Source: Klebsiella pneumoniae (GTDB lineage: Bacteria; Pseudomonadota; Gammaproteobacteria; Pseudomonadales; Azotimanducaceae). From it: a stretch of DNA of 42,332 nucleotides. The position numbers and the translations under genes are program-made. The stretch spans positions 1-42,332 of the forward strand of contig CAMAVY010000013.1 of NCBI GenBank assembly GCA_945861675.1, in the 5' to 3' direction. Positions 1 through 8,304 of this stretch are shown here, in pieces. Under the pieces are notes generated by a model. That model was not told the DNA's origin and searched no databases. It saw only the letters and a program-made list of their open reading frames with translations. How positions within the stretch are numbered: position 1 is the first letter of the stretch; each line of letters starts with the position of its first letter.

Positions 1-22
1 TGCCTACTTGGTCGTCAGGAAC

Positions 23-43
23 ACTCTCAACGCCGTTGAGAGT
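23..43. repeat. Perfect 10-bp inverted repeat
   Basis: ACTCTCAACG and CGTTGAGAGT are separated by one base. The element lies about 115 bp past the stop codon of the minus-strand helicase gene. The stem could act as a terminator hairpin or the half-sites could bind a dimeric regulator, but no T-tract follows on either strand, so a classical rho-independent terminator is unlikely. Whatever lies to its left is outside the window. Confidence 0.5.
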
Positions 44-156
44 TTCGGCGGTGTGAGCAGCGCCTGTTCGAACAATGCGTCATGGTGGCCCACAACACGC
101 GCCCGCCAAGTCCCCTGCACCGCAATGAGCCCGTCCCCGTCTCAAGCGCCAACAGA

Positions 157-3100
157 TCAGTCGCCATTCCCCTTCGTCGGTAACACCGAGCCGCCTGCTT
201 CCCGCGCTGCCTTCTCCGCTCGCTGCCGTTCAATCCGCTCCGCAAGCTCTCGCACTGCCTCCGCCTTGGCGGCGCGCGTGCCCCAGGGGGCGCGTGCGCT
301 TGCCGCTGGTAGAAATGCCGCTGGCATCGGTGCCGCCTGCTCTGCGGCACGGCGCGAGGCCGCAATCCGCTCCATCTCTGCCTGACGCGCACGGAAGGCG
401 GCAAGCTCGTCGCGGTAACGCATCGGGTCAGGAAGCATGGGCTGACCGGATTCTTCCCACATCGAGCGTGCGAGCGGCAGCGCATCGACGCTGAGCAACT
501 CGAACAGCAATGGCAGGTTCTGCGCAACAAGCACTGGCTGCCAGTCGCCATCGCCGTCGCGCATCGCGATCGCGTGGTTCCACTGGTAGCGACCCGTTTC
601 AACGCGCATGAACAGCTTGCGGTTATAGGCGTAGTCGCGGGCGACCTCGTTGCGTGACAGCAGCGCGCTGACGTGATTGCGCAGGTGTCGACGTTGCGGC
701 GCAACCGCAGGCGGCAAACAACCAATCGCCTCCTCCAGGTAGGCCGCGGAAAACCCCTCGCGCATCTCCCGCCCGACAACGCCAAGCCCCCCTGGCTGCA
801 GCAGCCACATGCACTGCAACAGCAGGTACTCGCTCTTGGAACGATCGATGCGTACCAGCCGGCCATCGATTGCGAAGTCCAGCCGCGCTGGCGCCACGCG
901 GTCGTATACCGCCGCAAACGGGCCTTGCGCGTATGGCTCGTCGCAACGCGCGCGCTGCAACGCATGGTGGATGGCCTGCCGCCGCAGCACATCGCGCGCT
1001 TCGATGTCCGCGCCACGATGCACGAGTGCATCGACCAGCGGCAGGTTACCCATCGCGGCGGCATTCATCAGCGGCGTTGTGCCCATCGGCGTGCGGTGGT
1101 CGATGCCGTACTGATCGCAACGCTGCAGCACGTCCTTGAAGTTGTGTTTACCGAAGTCCGTGAAGTACTTCGCGGCCGTGCCCGCGTTGCCTGCATGTCG
1201 CCGCACAGCGGTGGTCGGTGCGCGCGCGAGCTGCATTTCCAGTTCCGTCACGTAGTTCGCAGCGCAGAACTCGCGCAACTGCTCCACGGGTTTATTGCCC
1301 GGCAGTTTTTCTACAAAGACCCGGCGCAGCAGGTCGCGCAGGCGCCGTTCGTCGAATACCGGCCAGGGCACCTTCGTTTCGCGCAGGACCGTGGTGCGAA
1401 TGGCGGCCGCTTGTTCCAGGTTGCCCTGCTGTTCAAGGCGATGCGCTTCACGTTGCCACTCGTCGCGCGTGGAGCGCTGCAGCACAACCGTGGACGATGC
1501 TGTCGCGTCGGCGCGAATTGCCAACAGGTTCAGCAGAGCGTGCTCCGCCTTGCCTTCAACGAGAATCACGTTCAGGCGCGCCCGCGTGATCGCCACATAC
1601 AGTGCGTTGACATAGAACTTGAAGATCTCGGACGACTTGTCGGTCTTGTCGGCGCCGCGCCGCCATGCAAGTTCGCCCGCATCGCGAACATCAGCCGGCG
1701 TGACCCCTGCTGCGATCTCGCGGTATGCGGCTGCCTCGCCGGTCACGAAGCGATAGAGCACCACGGTGTCGTACTCAAGGCCCTTGGCCTCCTGCGCCGA
1801 GAACACCAGCGGCGTTGCGAACACCTTGCGCGCCTCTGCCTTGTCGTCATCGCGAAGCACGAGTACTGCGACGTTCACCGAGGCGCGGGTGCGTTCATTC
1901 AACTGCCGAAGTTCTGCGGGGTCGTCGGTCACCAGCGCGACGCTGCCGGTGTCGTCACCAACCGCCTGCACCAGGTAGTTGCTTTCCTGGTCAATCGATC
2001 CGAAACGCCGCTGCTTGATGCGCAACAGCGCGTTGGCGATACGCGTGGGTTCCGTGCCGCTGCGATAGTTCGCATGCAACAGCGAGATCGCGACGTCACG
2101 CGTGCCGGTGCGAAGTTCGGCCGTGGCATGCCGGCCCTGCAGCAGCGCTTTCAACCGGCTCCAGGCGAAGAAGTTCGGGTGCACTACCTGGTTCGAGTCG
2201 CCGCACAGCAGGTAGGCGTCCGGTTGGCGCAATGCACGCAGCAGCAACGCCACCTGCGCCGCGGTGAAGTCCTGCACCTCGTCAATCACCATGAAGTCGT
2301 ACGTCGGTTGCACACGCTCGCTGTACGCCTGGGTCAGCAGACCCACGTCGTACAGCGACGCATCAGTCAGCCAGCGGCGATAGCGCTCGAACAGATCGTA
2401 GAGCTGCTCGCGGCGTGTCTCGAGAAAGATCGACTGCCGCACGCCCAAGCGCAGGTAATCCGCCCGCGACAGCACGCCGTCCGGGTTTGCCAGCAGCACG
2501 CCGCGAATTTCCTCGAACGCCTGATGTGCATCCACATCACGGAAGTTCTGCCGCTGACGCGCGTACCAGCCCGCAAAGTCCTGCCAGCTGGCCTCGCGAC
2601 CGGGTGGGACATGGATGGACTCAAGGAATTCGCGCATCGACAGGAACACTGCGTTCTGCGCGTCATCGTCGAAATGCGCGAAGTACTGATCGCGAGCAGT
2701 ACGCGCCAGATACGGCGAGCGCGTGACATACAGCACGTCGCCCGGCATGCGTTTGAGACGCTCAAGCGCAAGCGCTGTCTTGCCGCTGCCGGCGCTGCCG
2801 ACCACGACCAGCGGCGGCGGCGCCGCAAACACCGCAGCCTGCGCATCGTCGAACGACAACGGCTTGTCGAGCATGAATACCCGGGCGTCCGTCGCGTGCA
2901 GGAAGCGCGCTGCGGTGGCTGTTTCAATGACCTCGGTGGGCGTGACCTCGGGGATACGTGCTTCGTCTATATGGGCACCGCGCAGGAACCGCGACCCCGC
3001 GTAGTCATGCTTGCGGATGATCTCCAGCGCCACCGCACAGGTCTCGCCGCCGCGGCGGACGAAGGTGAGTACGACACGGTCTGCAATGTCCAGTCGCGCG

Positions 3101-3243
3101 CGATAGAACTCACCATGGGTCACGTTCGCCAGTTTGCGCACGTCGGCGCTGCGGAAGTCGTCGCGGGCGATCGCGGCGGCAAATTTTGCGTAGGTCGTGC
3201 GCACCGCGCGCGTATCAAGGTCGGCGTATTCGAGTAGGCGCAT
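157..3243 (-). CDS. SF1 (UvrD/Rep-like) helicase with RelE-like N-terminus and ankyrin segment
   Basis: A 1028-residue protein. Helicase motifs seen in order are Walker A GSAGSGKT (149-156), motif II DEVQD (321-325), motif III GDSNQ (348-352), motif IV NYRSG (392-396), motif V QEAKGLEYDTVVLY (484-497) and motif VI YVAITRAR (549-556). This is a complete SF1 ATPase set of the kind that translocates on or unwinds nucleic acid. Residues about 40-90 (YRARLDIADRVVLTF, then LEIIRKHDY) resemble the strand pattern and ending of the RelE/ParE toxin fold; this is pattern recognition, not an alignment. Residues about 700-765 hold an ankyrin-like repeat (GTTPLMNAAAMGN, RGADIEARD). The C-terminus (about 950-1020) is charged and Ala/Arg/Glu-rich, possibly coiled coil. 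ATG 3243 is the first Met and includes the RelE-like part. It sits in a stretch with antitoxin, ATPase and Fic genes, so a stress or defence role is possible but unproven. Confidence 0.85.
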   Translation of the reverse strand: MRLLEYADLDTRAVRTTYAKFAAAIARDDFRSADVRKLANVTHGEFYRARLDIADRVVLTFVRRGGETCAVALEIIRKHDYAGSRFLRGAHIDEARIPEVTPTEVIETATAARFLHATDARVFMLDKPLSFDDAQAAVFAAPPPLVVVGSAGSGKTALALERLKRMPGDVLYVTRSPYLARTARDQYFAHFDDDAQNAVFLSMREFLESIHVPPGREASWQDFAGWYARQRQNFRDVDAHQAFEEIRGVLLANPDGVLSRADYLRLGVRQSIFLETRREQLYDLFERYRRWLTDASLYDVGLLTQAYSERVQPTYDFMVIDEVQDFTAAQVALLLRALRQPDAYLLCGDSNQVVHPNFFAWSRLKALLQGRHATAELRTGTRDVAISLLHANYRSGTEPTRIANALLRIKQRRFGSIDQESNYLVQAVGDDTGSVALVTDDPAELRQLNERTRASVNVAVLVLRDDDKAEARKVFATPLVFSAQEAKGLEYDTVVLYRFVTGEAAAYREIAAGVTPADVRDAGELAWRRGADKTDKSSEIFKFYVNALYVAITRARLNVILVEGKAEHALLNLLAIRADATASSTVVLQRSTRDEWQREAHRLEQQGNLEQAAAIRTTVLRETKVPWPVFDERRLRDLLRRVFVEKLPGNKPVEQLREFCAANYVTELEMQLARAPTTAVRRHAGNAGTAAKYFTDFGKHNFKDVLQRCDQYGIDHRTPMGTTPLMNAAAMGNLPLVDALVHRGADIEARDVLRRQAIHHALQRARCDEPYAQGPFAAVYDRVAPARLDFAIDGRLVRIDRSKSEYLLLQCMWLLQPGGLGVVGREMREGFSAAYLEEAIGCLPPAVAPQRRHLRNHVSALLSRNEVARDYAYNRKLFMRVETGRYQWNHAIAMRDGDGDWQPVLVAQNLPLLFELLSVDALPLARSMWEESGQPMLPDPMRYRDELAAFRARQAEMERIAASRRAAEQAAPMPAAFLPAASARAPWGTRAAKAEAVRELAERIERQRAEKAAREAGGSVLPTKGNGD

Positions 3244-3358
3244 GGGGTGCAGTGTGGGTAGTCAAGTTGTCAGCGATGGGCAAGGCTACCGATTTCGAGA
3301 TCCAGATGCAGGTGTTCTACCAGCTGAATACACCCGACCGCGACTGCACCACGCGTGA

Positions 3359-3520
3359 GTGTTCGAGCACCTGCAGGCGGGCGATTCGTTAGCAGTTTTC
3401 CTCGATGACTTTCCGACCGTCACTCACGACACTGCGGTAGCCGTGCTCAAGGAAGCGTACGGCGCGGTCGTGGCGACGGTTCGCAGCCACAGCGCATTTG
3501 ATACGCGAAAGGAACATTGA
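3359..3520 (+). pseudogene. DUF433 (antitoxin-like) C-terminal remnant
   Basis: From GTG 3359, 53 residues read VFEHLQAGDSLAVFLDDFP, then TVTHDTAVAVLKEA. This matches the second half of DUF433 proteins, antitoxin-like partners of PIN-like DUF5615 toxins, whose conserved end has the form VFEHLAAGDSLDDFLEDFPTVSREQA. The N-terminal half (the GKPVIRGTRIPV region) is absent: TGA lies immediately upstream in frame and no matching text is seen in the other frames. No DUF5615 partner follows. It is therefore most likely a fragment left by deletion. It lies in a gap of about 315 bp between two minus-strand genes; the rest of that gap (3244-3358) shows nothing recognisable. Confidence 0.6.
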
Positions 3521-3558
3521 CCTGATGGGACACACACCGGCATATCTCCGCACCCAGG

Positions 3559-4779
3559 TCACCCCGTCAGCCATTCCTGCCCAGGCATGATGCGCTGCAT
3601 GAACTGATCAAACATGGGCACCGTAAACGCGGTATCCCCGTGATTCGGGCTCCAAACCATGCTCTTGGTAATCAGCGAGCTTCTTGTAGGTGCGAGTGAT
3701 GTCACCGCAGACTTGACGCAGGCTGCGATGTCTTCCGATCGGCGCGGTCCGGGGCCGAGCTCCGCCATTGCGCGCAGGTACTTTTTCTCCTTGGGCGTCA
3801 GCCGATCAAAGCGAACACGAAAGAAGCTCTCGTCCAACGCGGCAATCGCGACCACCGAGGACTTCCTGACGTCGTCGATCGTGATCGGTGACGCCCCTGG
3901 CCCCTTCCCAGGTGAAGACGCTGTGGCGCCTTCCCAGGTAGAGAAACCCCACTGTTGCAGGAAATAGGCATAGCCCTCGGTGACACGAATCAACTCGGCC
4001 AACGCATCGTCGTTGATCGTTACGCCTTCATCTGCAAGCGGTTTGCGAATTGCCTGTTCCGCCCCTTCCATTGCCAGCGGTCCGATCTCCGGAAAATTGA
4101 ACAGGCGTTCCGCGTACGACTTTGCATTGCCCATGCGGCCACGCAATTGCGGCAGTCCAGCGCCAACCAGCACCACCGGCAGCTGCCGCTGTTCCGTTCG
4201 ATGCACCGCAGTGATCAACGCAGCCAGTTGCGCCTCCTCGACGTACTGAAGTTCGTCGACAAAGATCGCCAACGCTGTGCCCGCTGCTTTTGCCGCGAGT
4301 CCAACCTGCTCGAACAAAGCCTGAAGGTCGTGCTCAAGGTCGCCGTTGTCGGCCAGCCCGGGTTCCGCGTCGTAGTCGAAACCCACTTCGATGTCGTTGT
4401 AGGTGACCTTCAATTTGCTCGCGAAGCCCGCCAACGCGCGCAGACCCCGAACGGCGTACGCCTTGGCTGCATTGATCTGGCTCAAGCGCAGCAGTGCCTG
4501 CCGCAATTGCGGCGCAGGCAGCGCAGGCAGCGACCGACCTTCAGGCGCTTCAATGCGCACGGTATGGATGCCGGACGACTCTGCTTCATTGCGAACTCGA
4601 TCCAGAAGCACCGTCTTGCCGACGCCGCGCAGCCCAACAAGCATTGCGCTCTTCGCAGGCCGGCCAATCCGCGCACGCGCCAGCGCCACGTTCAGCGCGG
4701 CGCGAAGTTCGTCGCGTCCGGCCAGCTCGGGTGGTGGCATACCGGCGCCGGGGGCGAACGGGTTGCGAATGGAGTCCAT
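3559..4779 (-). CDS. AAA/STAND-like ATP-binding protein
   Basis: A 406-residue P-loop ATPase. Walker A is GLRGVGKT at residues 49-56, following a short ELAGRDELRAAL lead-in typical of the archaeal-ATPase/STAND type. Walker B is IFVDELQYV, and a sensor-like strand PVVLVGAGLPQL follows. The C-terminal 130 residues (RFDRLTPKEKKYLRAM, then HGDTAFTVPMFDQFM) look like a winged-helix wing. ATG 4779 is preferred over the upstream in-frame Met at 4881 because MDSIRNPF begins the family-like sequence and the longer version adds 34 residues of non-conserved text. No clear Shine-Dalgarno is visible. Target and partner are unknown; proteins like this are usually signalling or regulatory ATPases. It is divergent from the broken Fic gene. 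Confidence 0.85.
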   Translation of the reverse strand: MDSIRNPFAPGAGMPPPELAGRDELRAALNVALARARIGRPAKSAMLVGLRGVGKTVLLDRVRNEAESSGIHTVRIEAPEGRSLPALPAPQLRQALLRLSQINAAKAYAVRGLRALAGFASKLKVTYNDIEVGFDYDAEPGLADNGDLEHDLQALFEQVGLAAKAAGTALAIFVDELQYVEEAQLAALITAVHRTEQRQLPVVLVGAGLPQLRGRMGNAKSYAERLFNFPEIGPLAMEGAEQAIRKPLADEGVTINDDALAELIRVTEGYAYFLQQWGFSTWEGATASSPGKGPGASPITIDDVRKSSVVAIAALDESFFRVRFDRLTPKEKKYLRAMAELGPGPRRSEDIAACVKSAVTSLAPTRSSLITKSMVWSPNHGDTAFTVPMFDQFMQRIMPGQEWLTG

Positions 4780-5024
4780 GGACCAATCAAATAAAAGGAA
4801 GAGTCCGGAATTTACCGAAGTGGGATAACTTGCCAAACATCCGAATAAATCGCTGAAGCGACGCTGACTGCGCGCACCCACTCACGCGCCGCCCACAGCC
4901 AGCACAGCTGACTCGCGAGCTGGGCGATGCCCCGCCTGGCAGTAAAGGACCAGTTGAACACCGGTTCCGGACAGTAAAGACCTCTTTAATACCGGGCACC
5001 TCTGCTAAAGCTGGCTTTACCACG

Positions 5025-6219
5025 GGCCGAGTTACGGGGGTCTACACCACCTCAACCACCCTGGCCGAACCAGTCCGCGCCTTCGTGCCACACCCGCTCC
5101 CACCGACGGAACCGGAACCGATCCTGGCGATGGACGCCCTCGCCGATCTGAACCAGCAAGCGGAGTTCGCACTGTCCCGACTTTCCGCCGTGTCCGGCCT
5201 GGTGCGGTCGGCGGACTGGCTCTCATACGGCGCGATCCGCAAAGAGGCCCTGCTCACCTCGCAGATCGAAGGCACGCAGGCCACGCTGACCGGGTCACGC
5301 TGACCGGGTCACGCTGACCGACCTGTTCGATGAGGAAGCCGGGGCCGCCATCAGCAACAGCGCCGACGTGCAGGAAGTCACCAACTATCTGCGCGCCTTC
5401 CGGCTGGTGCAGCGCAATCTGCGCGATGCCAATGGACTGCCCATCAGCGTGCGCCTGCTGTGCGTAGCCCATCAGTTGCTGATGGACGGCGTGCGCGGTG
5501 CGGCTAAGAACCCCGCCGAACTGCGGCGCACGCAGAACTGGATAGGTGGCACCCGCCCGGGCAACGCCGCCTTCGTGCCGCCGCCCGCAAATCTGGTGGT
5601 CGGCCTGCTGAGCGATCTTGAGAAGTTCATTCACAACGAGCCCGACCACCAGAAACCCGATGCGCTGCCGCCGCTGGTTCGCATAGCGCTCGCGCACGCG
5701 CAGTTCGACACCATTCACCCTTTCCTGGACGGCAATGGCCGCATCGGGCGTCCGCTGATCGCCGCCTTGCTCGAACACTGGCGTTTGTTGCCCGAGCCAT
5801 TGATGTATCTCAGTGGCTACCTGAAGCAGCATCAGTCCGAGTACTACCGGCGGCTGTCGATCATCCGCACAGATGGCGACTGGGAATCCTGGGTCGCGTT
5901 TTTCCTTGAAGGCGTGGCGGTGGCCGCGGCCCATGCGGAACGCAGCGTCATGGACATTGCCACGCTCACTGCGGCAGACCGGCGTCGTTTGCTTGCATCA
6001 CCCAAGGCCGGGCCTGCGAGCTATCGACTGTTCGAAATGTTGCCGCTCATGCCGCGCTTCAACATCGAGCGCGTGCGGCAGCGGCTGGACACCAGTTTTC
6101 CAACGGCGAGTGCCGCGGTTGAAGTGCTGCGGGAGTTGGGCATCGTGATTGAGCTGACCGGACAGAAGAAGAATCGGAGTTACAGCTATCAGGCGTATGT
6201 GGAGTTGTTGGTGCGGTGA
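5025..6219 (+). pseudogene. Fic family protein (AMPylator), frameshifted
   Basis: Two reading frames together give one class II Fic protein. The N-terminal part (5025-5303; GTG 5085 is the only plausible start seen) reads VYTTSTTLAEPVRAF and on to IRKEALLTSQIEGTQATL. It contains the inhibitory helix motif (S/T)xxxE(G/N) as TSQIEG. A 14-bp tandem repeat then inserts 28 bp and a TGA at 5301. The downstream frame resumes at LTDLFDEEAG and carries the full Fic motif HPFLDGNGRIGR and a winged-helix-like C-terminus, ending at 6219. Fic proteins transfer AMP from ATP to target hydroxyls; the inhibitory helix blocks ATP binding. The downstream ORF alone (GTG 5368, poor RBS) would lack that helix. No ATG was found upstream of 5085 in frame, so the 5' end may also be damaged. 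A reversible, phase-variable state is possible. Confidence 0.85.
5283..5320 (+). repeat. 14-bp tandem repeat, 2.7 copies, in the Fic gene
   Basis: The unit is ACGCTGACCGGGTC at 5283-5296 and 5297-5310, then ACGCTGACCG. Removing two units restores the frame GTQATLTDLFDEE, the usual Fic sequence. The added 28 bp shift the frame by one. Confidence 0.95.
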
Positions 6220-6603
6220 GGGTGCGGGGCGAAGCGCGATCGAGTGTTTCGCCTCCTGCCGGCGGACTCACATGTGAACCATTGCTTCGAGAAAATTCTG
6301 TGTGGGCGTGAGTACGAAGGTCTACAGCGACCCGGGCGACCCGCTTGGACTAGAAGTTCTCCGGAATACATTGATCGAATCGACTCGCTCTCAGCAGGCA
6401 GACATCCAGAGCTGTTAACAATTTTCGCTCAGCGGTGCCACGACGTTCTTTCAGTCGGCCGATGAGCACCTGCATCCTCTGTGAGCGCTGAAAGGCTATC
6501 GCGGCAGTTCAGCCTTTTCCTACGCAATTCATGGCGGATGTCTCAACTGCACAGAACCCCACGTGTGCATGAATGGAGATCCACACCACTAGAGGATGCA
6601 GAT
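6220..6603. other. Intergenic stretch without recognisable gene
   Basis: About 380 bp lie between the Fic remnant and the bacteriocin-like gene. Small open frames exist on both strands but none shows family-like sequence or a ribosome binding site. It presumably carries the promoter of the 6604-7317 pair; I could not pick out convincing -35/-10 boxes. Confidence 0.5.
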
Positions 6604-6873
6604 ATGCGAGAACTTCTTAAAGCTGAGATCGAACAAGTTGGAGGTGGAATCGAATACGGCGGGGTCGTCGGCGGAGCTATCGGCGCAGGCATCGGCGAGA
6701 GATTCGGACCGCGCATAGGCATCGTGCTTGGAGCTGGCATTGGCTCCGCGTTTGGACCAGGTGGCACTGTCGTTGGGGCTGGCATTGGACTTGGTCTTGG
6801 CAGGTCCTACGGTGGCATCGTTGGCGGTGCAGTCGGCGCAATCGCAGGTGGAGCGGTCGACGACAACTGCTGA
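6604..6873 (+). CDS. Double-glycine-leader, glycine-rich bacteriocin-like peptide
   Basis: An 89-residue precursor starts MRELLKAEIEQVGGG. Counting back from G15, Leu is at -12, Glu at -8, Ile at -7, Val at -4 and Gly-Gly at -2/-1. This is the consensus for leaders cut by C39-peptidase ABC transporters. The predicted core (about 74 residues) is almost wholly Gly/Ala/Ile/Val with many GxxxG and AGIG steps, two internal charged kinks (ERFGPR and GRSYGG) and a DDNC tail with one Cys. Such cores in class II (two-peptide or Blp-like) bacteriocins insert into membranes. ATG 6604 is chosen over an upstream GTG (6481) because AGAGGA (6591-6596) sits 7 bp before it and the leader starts there. No transporter or second peptide is in the window. 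The likely immunity gene follows 54 bp later. Confidence 0.8.
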   Translation: MRELLKAEIEQVGGGIEYGGVVGGAIGAGIGERFGPRIGIVLGAGIGSAFGPGGTVVGAGIGLGLGRSYGGIVGGAVGAIAGGAVDDNC

Positions 6874-6927
6874 TATTGATAAAACGCTTCTGCGTTTGGC
6901 GGCAAGGCAATCCTGGAGATCACTGAC

Positions 6928-7317
6928 GTGCACACCTACGCCAAGGTCAATCGACAGTCCCTGCAGATCACCCTTGCCGCGTTCTGCCTGGTCGCGGCGA
7001 TCTCGTTTCGCTTCCTTGCGCTTCCGGAGTTCATCGAAAGATTCCTGATTGCACCGCTGATCACCGGGCTGCTTGTCGGCGCCTTGCACGACTATCTGAA
7101 TGCGTCGCAGCCCTCGGCGAAGCGCTACACGGAAGAGGAAGTCACCACTGTTTCGGGCCTCTTCGCGCTTCTTTTCCCATTATCCCTGGGACTGGCGGCA
7201 ATCTGCATCGTGCTCGCAACAGAGCGATATCAAGGATTGAGCTGGGTCGGGCCGTTCTTCGGCGTAGCGCTGGGAATTCAGATCGCGAACCTCTTTCACG
7301 ATCGGCACGTGAAGTAG
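6928..7317 (+). CDS. Small membrane protein, candidate bacteriocin immunity
   Basis: 129 residues from GTG 6928, with GGAG about 9 bp upstream. About four hydrophobic segments are visible: roughly residues 11-32, 38-55, 75-97 and 103-122, with the last charged tail ending HDRHVK. No family was recognised. It follows the glycine-rich peptide gene by 54 bp on the same strand, and small multi-span membrane proteins directly after class II bacteriocin genes are usually immunity proteins, so that role is inferred from position and topology only. It could equally be an unrelated membrane protein. Confidence 0.65.
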   Translation: MHTYAKVNRQSLQITLAAFCLVAAISFRFLALPEFIERFLIAPLITGLLVGALHDYLNASQPSAKRYTEEEVTTVSGLFALLFPLSLGLAAICIVLATERYQGLSWVGPFFGVALGIQIANLFHDRHVK

Positions 7318-7410
7318 TTGTCCGAACGAAAGCGTACGCCGCGCATATTCAACCTTCCGCAACCGAGATCCACACTCGCCGCGACGGGATGCTTGCGTGC
7401 CGCGCGCCAG

Positions 7411-8259
7411 TCAGTTGGGAGGCGGCGGCTGGTAACTGTCGGGCAGCACCGTTGGCAACTCGCAGACCTTCGTCTCCCGACGATCGCACAATAGAAGTGC
7501 CCGATACTCCCAATCAAGAAGCATGAATGCGTACGACTGAAACAGCATTCTCCAGTGCTCGCGCGTTAGCAAAGCGTCGGATCTTTCGAATGCGCTGAGA
7601 GCATCTACCAGGAGGCCTTCGTCTTGAAAATAGGAGCCGAGCAATAACGCGTCGCCCCCACTCGCCTGGGCCAGCCAATCTGAAGACTTGCTCACACATT
7701 CACTCGTAGCAGCGTCGAGCACGTCGACCATCTGTGGTCCTTGCGAATAGGAGTGCGCGTCACGCGTCAGAGTCAGCATAACTTCGTGCTTGCCCGGCGC
7801 GAGCCGATCTATCAGCAGGCGCACTTGCGTTGCGTTTGTCGCGGGCACCGTCCACTCCCGCTGATCGACCTTCAATGTGTACACACCGTCGCGCGAAATA
7901 CTCATCCATCGGAACTCGGCGGGTCCGGCTCGAAAAAGCAACCTGTAGCCCAAGGGGACTTCCTGATACAGCGGTCCAAAATTGCCAGGACCGTCCCGCC
8001 GCATCGCGTAACGCATTCCATTGATAGCCTTCTGCGCAACCCAAGCATCATCTCGACGACTTGGCGGCTGCACGGGCTGCGGCATCAACCCGGCACGGGT
8101 TTGCGCTGTGCACGTGAGCGGCGTCTCCACCCGTTGCACAGCGACTGCCGGCGAAGAATCTGTCACCGCGGAACGTGACTCAGCCGATCCGGCCCGAGAC
8201 GCGCAGCCAGAACCGATCAACAGCAGAACTGCCATAAGCGAGAACCGCGCACCGCGCAT
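7411..8259 (-). CDS. Putative lipoprotein, unknown function
   Basis: 282 residues. The N-terminus MRGARFSLMAVLLLIGSGC is a short signal ending in a lipobox-like GSGC, so lipidation at Cys19 is expected, though Gly at -3 is unusual. The middle (about 70-180) contains strand-rich text with MRRDGPGNFGPLYQEVPLGY and a carbohydrate-binding-like stretch; the C-terminus ends in PPPPN. No domain could be named. GAGG lies upstream of the ATG at about 9 bp. The next gene upstream (PEP-CTERM, 8305) is on the same strand 45 bp away, so both may share a transcript. Confidence 0.7.
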   Translation of the reverse strand: MRGARFSLMAVLLLIGSGCASRAGSAESRSAVTDSSPAVAVQRVETPLTCTAQTRAGLMPQPVQPPSRRDDAWVAQKAINGMRYAMRRDGPGNFGPLYQEVPLGYRLLFRAGPAEFRWMSISRDGVYTLKVDQREWTVPATNATQVRLLIDRLAPGKHEVMLTLTRDAHSYSQGPQMVDVLDAATSECVSKSSDWLAQASGGDALLLGSYFQDEGLLVDALSAFERSDALLTREHWRMLFQSYAFMLLDWEYRALLLCDRRETKVCELPTVLPDSYQPPPPN

Positions 8260-8304
8260 ACATCACACCCTCAACCCTGCCGCCAATGTCGACGACAGCG
8301 GCGT

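Noticed and set aside
673-3237. Long 854-residue plus-strand open frame opposite the helicase gene.
   Set aside because: It is an antisense shadow of a gene with all helicase motifs; its translation shows no family-like text.
3389-3574. 61-residue minus-strand open frame between the helicase and ATPase genes.
   Set aside because: It is the antisense of the DUF433 remnant, which explains the sequence better.
4787-5023. Small minus-strand open frame (78 residues) between the ATPase and Fic genes.
   Set aside because: No ribosome binding site or recognisable motif, and it overlaps the likely promoter region of both neighbours.
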